From: Arthrobacter silviterrae
GTDB lineage: Bacteria; Actinomycetota; Actinomycetes; Actinomycetales; Micrococcaceae
Reading direction: 5' to 3'
Assembly: GCF_011045165.1 (NCBI RefSeq)
Contig: NZ_JAAKZI010000026.1
Coordinates: 1 to 64,000 of the forward strand
Length of the DNA stretch: 64,000 nucleotides
The notes under the pieces are model-generated. The model was not told where the DNA came from and did no database searches. It saw only the letters and a program-made list of their open reading frames with translations. The translations under genes were made by a program, and so were the position numbers. Below, in pieces: positions 42,759 to 50,948 of this stretch; the first letter of the stretch is position 1; the number at the start of each line of letters is the position of its first letter.

Positions 42759-44129
42759 TTAGTTCTCCTTCAAAACGGCCGTGAGGGTGGCGGCTAGTGT
42801 GTCAATGTCGGCGGCGGTGACCTGTTCCGTCACGCAGACCAGGAGGCGGTTGCCGGGCAGGACCACACCGGGCTCGATGCCCCGGGCACGCAGGGCCGCG
42901 ACGGCGGCGGTGCTGGTCAGGGAGGCGTTGGAAAAGTCGACGGCGATTTCCCGCAGGTGGAGCGCGGAGTCGGACAGTTCAAGCCCGTCCACGGAGGCCA
43001 GCTGCTGCGCGGCGTAGGCCGTGCGGGCCAGCAGGGTCTCCCCCAATTCGGCCATGCCGGTGGGGCCCATGGAGGCCAGGTAGACCCCGGCTGCGATCCC
43101 CCACAGCGCGGCGGCGGTCCCCACCCACTCCTTCCCTTCCTCGCGCAGGGCGAATGAGGTGCGGTCCCAGGCGACGTCGCCAAAGCCGTACTCTCCCGGT
43201 ACGTCGGTGGATTCCAGGCCAAAGAGGCGGGATGGCATTTCCAGCACGAACGTGGGGTCGTCGTGGACGGCGATGAAGCCGCCGCGGCCGCCGCCAAACC
43301 ACTGGTGGATGCCCAGGGACTGGATGTCGCCGCAGACAATGTCAGCACCCCAGTCCGCAGGGGGTGTCAGGGCACCGTAGGCGATGGGGTCGGTGCCCAC
43401 CACGGCGAGTGCACCGGCGTCGTGCGCCAGTTGGGCCAGCCGGGCCCCCTGCTCCTCCAGCGCGCCGTGGAAGCTGGGGGTCTGGATCCAGACGGCGGCG
43501 GTGTCGGCGCCGATGGCCTGCTCCGCGGCGGCGAGATCGGCCGTGCCGTTGCTGGAGGGGATGATGGTCAGGTCCATGAAGGAACGCACGTAGTCGGTGA
43601 CCTTGGAGACCAGGTCCGGGTTGGCGTCGCTGACCAGGACGATTCCGCGGCGGCCGGTGATGCGCCCCGCCATGGCCAGCGCAGTGGCCGTGGCCTGCAT
43701 GCCGTCATACGTGGGGACGTTGACCACGTCCATGTTCAGCAGCTCGCCCATCATGGACTGGTACTCGAAGAGTGCCTGGAAGCGGCCGTGGTCCTCATAG
43801 GGCTCCCCCGCGTAGGCAGTCAGGAATTCGCTGCGGCCAATCACCTCGTCCACCACGGACGGCACGTAGTGGTTGTACGTGCCCGCGCCCAGGAAGCTCA
43901 GGGCCTCGCGGGTGCTGGTGTTCTTGTTCAGCAGCCCGCTGACATGGCGTTCCAGTTCAGCCTCGGACAGCAGCGGTGCCGGCAGGTTCAGGCTGCCCTG
44001 CACGCGCAGGCTGGACGGAATGTCCGCGTAGAACTCCTCGATGTCGGCCGCGCCGACGGCGGCCAGTATCTCTTCCCGCACGGCCGGGACCGTGTTGGGG
44101 ATGTAGGGGTGGGTTACGGGGTTGTTCAT
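42759..44129 (-). CDS. gcvPA: Glycine dehydrogenase (decarboxylating) subunit 1-like
   Basis: A 456-residue GcvPA-type subunit. HPYIPNTVPAVREEILAAVG, SLRVQGSLNLPAPLLSEAEL, ALSFLGAGTYNHYVPSVVDE and the glycine-rich HQWFGGGRGGFIAVHDDP are conserved. This half lacks the PLP lysine and forms the heterotetramer with GcvPB. First gene of the operon; ATG 44129 follows GAGGTGA. The leader from the promoter is only about 60-70 bases, too short for a glycine riboswitch, and instead carries a perfect GntR operator. Actinobacteria commonly have a single-chain GcvP, so a split pair in a sugar operon looks like a specialised, possibly acquired, paralogue. Confidence 0.9.
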   Translation of the reverse strand: MNNPVTHPYIPNTVPAVREEILAAVGAADIEEFYADIPSSLRVQGSLNLPAPLLSEAELERHVSGLLNKNTSTREALSFLGAGTYNHYVPSVVDEVIGRSEFLTAYAGEPYEDHGRFQALFEYQSMMGELLNMDVVNVPTYDGMQATATALAMAGRITGRRGIVLVSDANPDLVSKVTDYVRSFMDLTIIPSSNGTADLAAAEQAIGADTAAVWIQTPSFHGALEEQGARLAQLAHDAGALAVVGTDPIAYGALTPPADWGADIVCGDIQSLGIHQWFGGGRGGFIAVHDDPTFVLEMPSRLFGLESTDVPGEYGFGDVAWDRTSFALREEGKEWVGTAAALWGIAAGVYLASMGPTGMAELGETLLARTAYAAQQLASVDGLELSDSALHLREIAVDFSNASLTSTAAVAALRARGIEPGVVLPGNRLLVCVTEQVTAADIDTLAATLTAVLKEN

Positions 44130-44188
44130 GGATTCACCTCAGGTGTTGTGGCGGCCGGGCCGCCTCATGGAGCGATACTTCGTTTTGC

Positions 44189-44204
44189 ATTCTGTATACA
44201 GAAT
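44189..44204. promoter_or_regulatory. GntR operator 2, perfect 16-bp palindrome
   Basis: ATTCTGTATACAGAAT is fully self-complementary and contains the CTGTATACAG core shared with the sites at 34110 and 49467. It directly abuts the -10 region of the gcvPA operon promoter, so binding would block RNA polymerase. Confidence 0.8.
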
Positions 44205-44233
44205 ACATTATGCCCATTGTGTGATGTGGTCAA
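44205..44233 (-). promoter_or_regulatory. Promoter of the gcvPA operon
   Basis: On the minus strand TTGACC (44228-44233) is followed by TAATGT (44205-44210) at 17 bases, or by CATAAT (44207-44212) at 15. The start point would fall inside the operator palindrome. Confidence 0.65.
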
Positions 44234-44254
44234 CATTTTCCGCCGGAAATGTTT

Positions 44255-44289
44255 CAGCCCGCCCCGGCGAAGACTGCCGGGGCGGGCTG
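44255..44289 (-). terminator. Perfect 13-bp inverted repeat after GH42 gene
   Basis: CAGCCCGCCCCGG pairs with CCGGGGCGGGCTG around a 9-base loop. It lies 31 bases beyond the GH42 stop and before the gcvPA promoter, separating the two minus-strand operons. No T-run follows. Confidence 0.65.
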
Positions 44290-44319
44290 GGGTGCCCGAT
44301 AACGGGCAAATGGTGGGGC

Positions 44320-46386
44320 CTAGACAGCCTGGAGGCGGTCACTTTCGGACACGACACGAACCGTGTCGGCGCGGTCATGCCGGACCACCAGGACTCCGCG
44401 GGCCGGGAGCGGCTGCAGTCCCCCGGCGCCAGGCGCCGGGCCGTCCCCGCCCACCAGGATGCTGGCCCGGGCCGGCACCGATACGTCCAGGGCCGCCGTC
44501 GAGCGGTTAAGCACGAAGGTAAACGATGTGTCACCGCTGCGGCGCACCACCACCTCAACATCAGGCCCGGCACCGTCGCGCAGGGGCACGCCCGCTTCGA
44601 CGAAGATCCGGCGCACCAGTTCCCGCAGCCCGGCGTCGGCCAGGCAGGCGCTCACGTACCAGGCCGCACCGCGGCCATGGTCCCGGACAGTGACTGCCGG
44701 GCGGCCGTCCAGCTCGCCGCCGGAGTAGCTGGCCACGGTGCGCGCCCCCGGCGCGTCAAGCCATTCGCTGACCGTGTGCACGGCGTGCAGGGCACCGTCC
44801 AGGCGCAGCTGCCCGCTTTCGCCGTCGGGCAGCGGCCAGACCTCGTCCACTTCCACGCCCAGCAGCCCGCGCAGCGGGCCGGGCGCCCCGCCCGGGTGGA
44901 CGTGGTCGTTTTCGTCAACAACGCCGGAAAACGCCCCGACGACGACGGTCCCGCCGGCGGCCGCATAATCGTCCAGCTGGGCGGCCAGGCCGGGCGTGGC
45001 GAGGTAGATATTGGGCACCAGCAGCACCCGGTAAGCGGACCAGTCCGCCCCGGCCCGGACCAGGTCCACGGTGGCGCCGAGGGTGAACGAGGCCCGGTGC
45101 CAGTCCCGTGCCTGGCCGATCCAGCTGAGCCGGTTGGTGGGCAGGGAATCCGGCGCGGCCAGGGCCCACATGTTGTCCCAGTCGCAGAGCATGGCAACGT
45201 GGGCCTCGACGCGGCTGCCCTTCAGGGCGCCGAGCTGCCGGAGTTCGGCACCGAGCAGGCTGCATTCCTGGAAGGTCCGGCTCGCCTCGCCGCGGTGGCC
45301 CAGGATGGCGGCGTGGAACTTCTCCGGACCGAATTTTGCCGCCCGCCACTGGAAGTACATGATGCCGTCGGCGCCGTGGGCCAGCGCCTGGTAGCTGTCG
45401 AGGCGCATCACGCCCGGCGCCTTGGGCACGTTGACGTCGCGCCAGCTGACGGCGCTGGCTGATTGTTCCAGGAGGAGCCAGGGCGCGCCGCCCTTGGCAC
45501 CGCGCATGAGTGCGTAGTTCAAGGATGCGTCAATGTGGGCGCCGGGGTCCGCGGGATCGGGGTAGGCGTCGTCGGTGACAATGTCCTCGGCGTCGGCAAA
45601 GGCAAAGTAGTCCAGCTCTCGCAGGATGGACATGAAGTTGGTGGTCACGGGCAGCTCCGGCGTCACCTCTCGGAGCACTTCCACCTCGGAGGTGAACAGT
45701 TCCAGCATGGCGGCCGAGGAGAACCGCTCGAAGTCCAGGTGCTGGGTGGAATTGATGGGGCCGGTGGACTCGCGTGGCGGTTCGATGGACTCGAAGTCAA
45801 GGTAGTGCTGTCCCCAGCAGCTGGTCCCCCAGGCCTCGTTGAGGGCGTCAATGCTCCGGTACTTGGTGCGCAGCCAGGTGCGGAAATGAACGGCGGAGGC
45901 GTCGCACCAGCAGCGGGGCACATGGTCGCCGTATTCATTGGACACGTGCCAGAGGCGCACGGCGGGGTGTTTTCCGTAGCGTTCGGCCATGGCGCGGGTG
46001 AGCCGGAGTGCGTAGCGGCGGAAGATGGGCGAACTGAAGCAATAGGCCTGCCGCGAGCCGAATTCCAGGTGTGTCCCGTCCGCCGTGACGGGCAGGATCT
46101 GCGGGTATTTGCGGATGAGCCAGGCCGGCGGCGTTGCCGTGGCGGTGGCCAGGTCGACGGCGATGCCGGCGCCGTGCAGCAGTTCAATGACGTCGTCCAG
46201 CCAGCCAAAGTCAAAGCAGCCTTCCACAGGCTCCAGCAGGGGCCAGGAAAAGACGGAGACGGTGATGAAATTGACCCCGGCCTGGCGCATCAGCCGAATG
46301 TCCTCCTCCCACACCTCCCGCGGCCACTGCTCCGGGTTGTAGTCTCCGCCGAAGGCGATTCCATCGAGTTCAAGCGTCCGGGTCAT
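44320..46386 (-). CDS. Beta-galactosidase, glycoside hydrolase family 42
   Basis: A 688-residue GH42 enzyme. GGDYNPEQWPREVWEEDIRL is the family opening; the acid/base is Glu151 in WHVSNEYGDH and the nucleophile Glu307 in LLLEQSASAVSW; CWCD and nearby cysteines suggest the GH42 zinc site. A trimerisation-type and a small beta domain follow. ATG 46386 overlaps the permease stop (ATGA); the frame upstream is an overlap artefact. Cytosolic, so it would hydrolyse beta-galactosides brought in by the importer of the same operon. Last gene of the third putative GntR-controlled operon. Confidence 0.93.
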   Translation of the reverse strand: MTRTLELDGIAFGGDYNPEQWPREVWEEDIRLMRQAGVNFITVSVFSWPLLEPVEGCFDFGWLDDVIELLHGAGIAVDLATATATPPAWLIRKYPQILPVTADGTHLEFGSRQAYCFSSPIFRRYALRLTRAMAERYGKHPAVRLWHVSNEYGDHVPRCWCDASAVHFRTWLRTKYRSIDALNEAWGTSCWGQHYLDFESIEPPRESTGPINSTQHLDFERFSSAAMLELFTSEVEVLREVTPELPVTTNFMSILRELDYFAFADAEDIVTDDAYPDPADPGAHIDASLNYALMRGAKGGAPWLLLEQSASAVSWRDVNVPKAPGVMRLDSYQALAHGADGIMYFQWRAAKFGPEKFHAAILGHRGEASRTFQECSLLGAELRQLGALKGSRVEAHVAMLCDWDNMWALAAPDSLPTNRLSWIGQARDWHRASFTLGATVDLVRAGADWSAYRVLLVPNIYLATPGLAAQLDDYAAAGGTVVVGAFSGVVDENDHVHPGGAPGPLRGLLGVEVDEVWPLPDGESGQLRLDGALHAVHTVSEWLDAPGARTVASYSGGELDGRPAVTVRDHGRGAAWYVSACLADAGLRELVRRIFVEAGVPLRDGAGPDVEVVVRRSGDTSFTFVLNRSTAALDVSVPARASILVGGDGPAPGAGGLQPLPARGVLVVRHDRADTVRVVSESDRLQAV

Positions 46387-47204
46387 CCCTTGACCGCCCC
46401 TCCCATAAGTCCTGATACGAATTGTTTTTGAAAAATGATGAAGACCAGCAGCAGTGGCAGGGTGGCCAGGAGGGAGCCGAGCATGAGGCCTGAATAGTCC
46501 ACCCGGGACAGCCCGATCATGGTGTTCAGGGCCACGGGCAGCGTGTACTTGTCCTCGGTGTTGAGCATCAGCAGCGGCCAGATGAAGGAGTTCCACTGGC
46601 TGATGAAGGTGTAGATCATCAGCGCGGCCAGCTGCGGGCGGGCCACCGGCATCACAATGCGGTAAAACGTCTTCAATTCCCCGGCGCCGTCAATGCGGGC
46701 CGACTCTATCAGGCTGTCGGGGAAGTCGAGGAATGCCTGGCGCATGAGGAAGATCCCGAAGGCGTTGGCCAGGAACGGCAGGATCAGCGCCTGGTAGCTG
46801 TTGACCCAGCCCAGGCTTGCCATCATCTGAAACAGGGGAACCAGCAGCACCTGCATGGGGATCATCATGGTCAGCAGCACCGCGCCAAGCACCAGGCCGC
46901 GGCCACGGAAGCGGAACTTGGCCAGCCCGTATCCGCACATGGCACTGACCACGCAGGAAAAAGCGGTATAGATGACGGCGACAACCAGGGAGTTGACCAT
47001 CACCTGGGAAAAGTTGGTCTCTTGCTGGAGCCGGGCCAGGTTTTTCCACAGCTCCCCGCCCGGCAGAAGGGGCAGCGGCGTGGCGAACAGGGCCGCCGTC
47101 GTATGCGTTGAAGCGATGACCATCCACAGGAACGGGATGATGCTCAGCGCTGCCCCGACCAGCAGTACCAGGTACACCGGAAGCCGTTTGAGCGTCTGTG
47201 TCAT
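46383..47204 (-). CDS. Sugar ABC transporter permease (MalG-type)
   Basis: A 273-residue CUT1 permease with six helices starting LPVYLVLLVGAALSIIPFLW. The EAA-type loop reads ESARIDGAGELKTFYRIVMP near residue 168 (Ser replaces the first Ala of EAA). It overlaps the upstream permease by four bases and the GH42 gene by an ATGA, so all are tightly coupled. It works with the product of 47201-48130; cargo presumably a beta-galactoside. Confidence 0.92.
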   Translation of the reverse strand: MTQTLKRLPVYLVLLVGAALSIIPFLWMVIASTHTTAALFATPLPLLPGGELWKNLARLQQETNFSQVMVNSLVVAVIYTAFSCVVSAMCGYGLAKFRFRGRGLVLGAVLLTMMIPMQVLLVPLFQMMASLGWVNSYQALILPFLANAFGIFLMRQAFLDFPDSLIESARIDGAGELKTFYRIVMPVARPQLAALMIYTFISQWNSFIWPLLMLNTEDKYTLPVALNTMIGLSRVDYSGLMLGSLLATLPLLLVFIIFQKQFVSGLMGGAVKG

Positions 47205-48130
47205 TTCTTTTCCTTCATGATCGCGAACTGCACCACGGAAACCACCGCGATGATGGCCACCAGCAGCCAGGCGATGGCGGAGGCATAGCCAAAGTCAAAC
47301 TGCTGAAAGCCCACCTTGTAGAGGTACAGCACGGGGGTCAGCGTGGCGTTGTTGGGCCCGCCGCCGGTCAGGATGAAGTTTTCATCAAACAGCTGGAGGG
47401 CGCCGATGGTGGAGGTGATGGAGCTGAAAAGGATGACAGGGCGCAGCTGCGGGATGACGATTTTGGTGAAAATGGCCCACCGGCCGGCGCCGTCAATGCG
47501 GGCGGCCTCGTAGAGCTCGGCGGGGATTCCCTGGAGTCCGGCCAGGATGATGACCATGTTGTAGCCGGTCCACCGCCACGTAATCGAGGCGATCAGGGCC
47601 ACGCGGGACCACGCTTCGCTGTTGAGCCAGTCCACCGGTGACATTCCCACCATGGCGAGCAACTGGTTGACGGCGCCGCCGTCCGTGGCGAGCATGACCC
47701 GGAAAACCAGGGAATACGCCACCAGGGTGGTTACCGCGGGCAGGAAGTGCATGGCACGGAATCCGGTGCGGAAACGCAGCCATGACTGGTTGAGCAGGTA
47801 GGCCAGTCCCAGCGCCGTACAGACCATGAGAGGGACCTGGATGACCAGGATGAGGCCAACGTTGAACAGGCTCTTGGCCACCAGCGGATCGTGGAACAGG
47901 CGCAGGTACTGTGCACCGCCCACCCACGTGGACTCACCGCCCGTGGTCGAGAAGAAGCTCTGCCACAGGGAAGACAGCAGGGGGTAGAGGAAGAAGATGG
48001 CGAAGAGCGCGACCGCCGGCAGGACAAACCAATAGCCGGGCCGGCTGCGGCCGGCGGTGGAGCGTGCCCCCGCCCGCCCGCCCGCGTTTGCGGACGGCCG
48101 GCGGGAGGGCCGCAGGAGTGTGCTGGTCAT
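47201..48130 (-). CDS. Sugar ABC transporter permease (MalF-type)
   Basis: A 309-residue permease. After a basic alanine/arginine-rich leader comes WFVLPAVALFAIFFLYPLLS and five further helices. The EAA motif reads EAARIDGAGRWAIFTKIVIP near residue 218. Four-base overlaps join it to the binding-protein gene upstream and to the second permease downstream. It forms the channel heterodimer of the GH42 operon. Confidence 0.92.
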   Translation of the reverse strand: MTSTLLRPSRRPSANAGGRAGARSTAGRSRPGYWFVLPAVALFAIFFLYPLLSSLWQSFFSTTGGESTWVGGAQYLRLFHDPLVAKSLFNVGLILVIQVPLMVCTALGLAYLLNQSWLRFRTGFRAMHFLPAVTTLVAYSLVFRVMLATDGGAVNQLLAMVGMSPVDWLNSEAWSRVALIASITWRWTGYNMVIILAGLQGIPAELYEAARIDGAGRWAIFTKIVIPQLRPVILFSSITSTIGALQLFDENFILTGGGPNNATLTPVLYLYKVGFQQFDFGYASAIAWLLVAIIAVVSVVQFAIMKEKK

Positions 48131-49440
48131 GGTTGCTGGGCGATCTTTCGCCCGGTGGCGGTGGCGATCTGCTCCGCCGCGGACTTCAATGCCGCGGCCG
48201 GGTCCTGATGGTTGAGCACGGCAGCCACGACGGCGCTGGAGACCGTGTCCCCCGCCTTGGCATTGTCACTGGTGTAGGTGATTGACGGGATCTTGGGTGT
48301 TTGGGCCGCGAAGAGCTCATAGACCTTTTCACCGCCGAAGTACGCCTGGGGTGCGTGGAACAGGGGCGCATCCAGGGCCGGAAGATAGGACGGGAACAGG
48401 CCCTCGTCCTTCATCATGGACACCTGGTTGTCCTTGTTGGCCAGCATGAACTTCACGAAGGAGCCGGCCAGCTGCGGGTTCTTGGCCTGGGTGGGGATGG
48501 CGAGGGTGGAGCCGCCGTCGTTGGAGGTCTGCGTGCCTCCGGCCGTGAAGGCAGGCAGCGGCACCACCGTGATCTTGTTGGCGAGCTCCGGCATTTCGCC
48601 TGTGAGCGTGCCGATCCACCACACGGCCTCGGGCATGACTGCGGACTTGCCGTTCTTGGTGGCCGTCACGCGCCCGTCCCAGCCCTTGACGTTGTCTAAC
48701 AGGCCCTTGTCGTTCATGGTCTTGATCAGCGCCAGTGCCTTGACGGCGGCAGCTGAGGTCAGGTTGATGGCGCCGTCGGGGGTGAAGATGCCCTGGCCCT
48801 GCTGCTGGAGCAGCATCTGAAACAGGCTGCCGGTCGAGAGGTCGGTGGAGATGAGGGCGTGGCCGGTGGCTGCCTTGACCTCCTCCCCCGCGGTGATCAA
48901 GTCATCCCAGGTGGCGAGCTTGCTGGGGTCAACACCTGCGGCCTTGAAGTAGTCGGTGCGCACGTAGAGCGCCACCGTGCCTGAATCCCAGGGCATGGAG
49001 AGGAGCTTGCCGTCGGCACTGGACGACGCCGAAATCTTGGAGGGGTCGAACTGGGCCTCATCCGCGCCGATGAGCGGCTTGAGGTCCGTGAACGCCTTGG
49101 GAAACTGGTGGATGTACGCCGGCATGTGGTCCGTTTCGACCGTAATGACGTCCGGCAGCCCGCTATTGGCCTGCAGTCCCACTGACATTTTGTCGTAAGC
49201 GTTGTCATAGCCGATGTCCACGACGTTGATGGTGGTGCCGGGATGTTCCTTCGTGTACTCCTTGGACAGCCGCTTGAGGGCCGTGGCGGCCACATCCCAG
49301 CTCCACACGGTAATTTGTCCGGACACGGCGGCGTCGCTGCTGAGCTTGGTCCCGGCGGCGGACGGCACACCGCCGGTGGCGCAGCCGGAGAGCAGGGCCA
49401 GGGCAAGCAGCGGCGCGGCAAGCTTCATTGCTTTGGGCAT
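48127..49440 (-). CDS. Sugar-binding lipoprotein (ABC importer, GH42 operon)
   Basis: A 437-residue CUT1-type binding protein. The signal peptide MPKAMKLAAPLLALALLSGC has a textbook lipobox (LLSGC), so it is lipid-anchored outside the membrane. Characteristic parts: ITVWSWDVAATALKRLSKEY, DVITVETDHMPAYIHQFPKA and MPWDSGTVALYVRTDYFKAA. Start ATG 49440 after AAGGAA; ATG 49428 is an alternative. First gene of the operon, with a promoter and GntR operator 25-70 bases upstream. Expected ligand: a galactoside or galactose-containing oligosaccharide. Confidence 0.9.
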   Translation of the reverse strand: MPKAMKLAAPLLALALLSGCATGGVPSAAGTKLSSDAAVSGQITVWSWDVAATALKRLSKEYTKEHPGTTINVVDIGYDNAYDKMSVGLQANSGLPDVITVETDHMPAYIHQFPKAFTDLKPLIGADEAQFDPSKISASSSADGKLLSMPWDSGTVALYVRTDYFKAAGVDPSKLATWDDLITAGEEVKAATGHALISTDLSTGSLFQMLLQQQGQGIFTPDGAINLTSAAAVKALALIKTMNDKGLLDNVKGWDGRVTATKNGKSAVMPEAVWWIGTLTGEMPELANKITVVPLPAFTAGGTQTSNDGGSTLAIPTQAKNPQLAGSFVKFMLANKDNQVSMMKDEGLFPSYLPALDAPLFHAPQAYFGGEKVYELFAAQTPKIPSITYTSDNAKAGDTVSSAVVAAVLNHQDPAAALKSAAEQIATATGRKIAQQP

Positions 49441-49466
49441 GAGGGTTCCTTGTGAGAGTCAAAATT

Positions 49467-49476
49467 CTGTATACAG
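49467..49476. promoter_or_regulatory. GntR operator 3 (CTGTATACAG)
   Basis: The exact 10-base core found at 34110 and 44192, here within GTACTGTATACAGAATT on the minus strand. It lies just downstream of the -10 of the GH42 operon, the same position as operator 2. Confidence 0.75.
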
Positions 49477-49481
49477 TACAC

Positions 49482-49511
49482 ACTGTAAAGGGTTGGCGTT
49501 GTGATTGGCAA
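49482..49511 (-). promoter_or_regulatory. Promoter of the GH42 operon
   Basis: Minus-strand TTGCCA (49506-49511), 18-base spacer, TACAGT (49482-49487). The predicted start point falls next to or within operator 3. Confidence 0.55.
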
Positions 49512-49695
49512 CACTCCGCCCTAAAATAAACAAACCTTGACATTAGTGAACATGACTTCCGCGGCGCAGGGGTAGCGGCGGGGCGCATGCGTTATCGCCC
49601 CACCGGGCTCACGGCCGGACTGTGGGCATGGCGAAGCTGGGCCGTGATGAAACGGCAGAATCATGGACAGCTGCGCGTGGCGGCCATCCGGGAGG

Positions 49696-50148
49696 TCAGT
49701 CCCCCTGGGACTCCGCCTTCTTGGCCTGGAGCTGGCCAATCTGCCGGCGCGCGGCAGCAACAAGTTCGTCATTGGTGTTGGCGTGTCCGCCAAGTCCCCA
49801 ACCGCCCGGAACGGCCTCGGTCAGCAACACCCAGGTGCGTCCGGCCAGTGTTGGGTCTCCGGCCGCCTTCGCCACCAGCTCGGTAAATTGCCAAACGACG
49901 GCGAGTTGCTTGTCCCGATCCAGTGCGCCGGCGTTCGTCAGCACCTGCACTCGGATGTAGTTGCTGTCCCCGTCGACGTTTGAGAGATCACCCTCGGGCA
50001 ATTCGTGCACAAATCCGGCAGTGTTTTGCCGGAACATCGGTATGTCCGGGACGCCCTCGATAATTTTGAGCGTCTCGGCAAGGTCCTTGGCCAGTTGGTG
50101 TTTGTCCGCAAAGGTGCCCGCTGTTGCATACACGTCGATCATTGGCAT
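49696..50148 (-). CDS. Tautomerase-family protein
   Basis: A 150-residue protein starting MPMIDVYATAGTF. After loss of Met the N-terminal proline would be the catalytic base of the tautomerase superfamily. DKHQLAKDLAETLKIIEGVP and the NYIRVQVLTNAGALDRDKQL segment give two beta-alpha-beta units; the length fits two fused 4-oxalocrotonate-tautomerase-type units. Start ATG 50148 is fixed by the proline. Cytosolic. Substrate unknown; many members act in degradation of aromatic or unsaturated acids. The C-terminus (QIGQLQAKKAESQGD) is charged. Confidence 0.75.
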   Translation of the reverse strand: MPMIDVYATAGTFADKHQLAKDLAETLKIIEGVPDIPMFRQNTAGFVHELPEGDLSNVDGDSNYIRVQVLTNAGALDRDKQLAVVWQFTELVAKAAGDPTLAGRTWVLLTEAVPGGWGLGGHANTNDELVAAARRQIGQLQAKKAESQGD

Positions 50149-50294
50149 TGTCGTATTCCCAACCACTCGTTTGGACCTTGCTGGTGGTGGCAATGATGCG
50201 CGCGGAGGCGGTGCTCCGTCAAGGAAATACTCGCCGTGCATGGCCGGGGCGCCGACCACTTACAGGGCGCCGCGGTTCCAGGGCCGCCCGCCCG

Positions 50295-50852
50295 TCAGCT
50301 GTGTGGATGAAGCCTTGGCCCCGCCAGGCCGTGGTCCGCCGCGGACAGGATCCATTCAACAGTGAGCGGCCGTCCCGTGGGCAGCGGGCAGGCAAGGCGA
50401 AACCTGTGGACGGCCCACACCACGTTGTCCGGGGTGAAATACCCCTCGCTGGCCGGCAGCCGTTCATAACTGATGCCCTCGCTGGTCGAGGCGATCTCCA
50501 CGGAGTCCCAGAGGTTTCCCGCCGCCAAACCTTGGGTGTCCAGGGTCAGTGCCACGGGGATGTCCATCCGCAGCACTTCAGGCGCCTCGCCTTCGCAGGC
50601 CGTGCTGACGGTAAAAGTGGTTGAAAGTATGCGAATCGCACCGGCCGCCGGGACATCGTCCAGGCAACCCCGCAACGGGACGGTCCACTCGCGGGGGATG
50701 ACTGTCAATTCCCTGTCATCGTGCCGTCCGGCAGCTGCGCAGCCGGCGCTGCCCGGTGTCCCCTTGCCAGCCCCGTTCTCAACCCTGAGCACACATTCCC
50801 CTTCACGTTTCCGCCAACCCCGTCCACCACAAGAGAGTGCCCTGCCGGGCAT
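50295..50852 (-). CDS. Hypothetical protein
   Basis: A 185-codon minus-strand frame. From about residue 50 on it has strand-like alternation: VIPREWTVPLRG, IRILSTTFTVSTACEG, LRMDIPVALTLDTQGLAAGN, YERLPASEGYFTPDNVVWAV and RFRLACPLPTGRPLTVEWIL. The first 45 residues are glycine/arginine-rich and may not be translated; the true start could be a GTG or TTG inside. No family recognised and no signal peptide in the present frame. It follows the sigma-factor gene on the same strand. Confidence 0.45.
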   Translation of the reverse strand: MPGRALSCGGRGWRKREGECVLRVENGAGKGTPGSAGCAAAGRHDDRELTVIPREWTVPLRGCLDDVPAAGAIRILSTTFTVSTACEGEAPEVLRMDIPVALTLDTQGLAAGNLWDSVEIASTSEGISYERLPASEGYFTPDNVVWAVHRFRLACPLPTGRPLTVEWILSAADHGLAGPRLHPHS

Positions 50853-50948
50853 TCATGACGGACTAATTGCAAGAAGTCCCGGCCCCGGCGGCACGGCTGG
50901 TGTGCTGGAGGCCGAATTGCGCCACGCCCGTGTGCCCCGCGGCACCAG

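Noticed and set aside
44130-44190. Glycine riboswitch in front of gcvPA
   Set aside because: The leader between promoter and start is only about 60-70 bases, too short for a glycine riboswitch aptamer, and it is occupied by the GntR operator.
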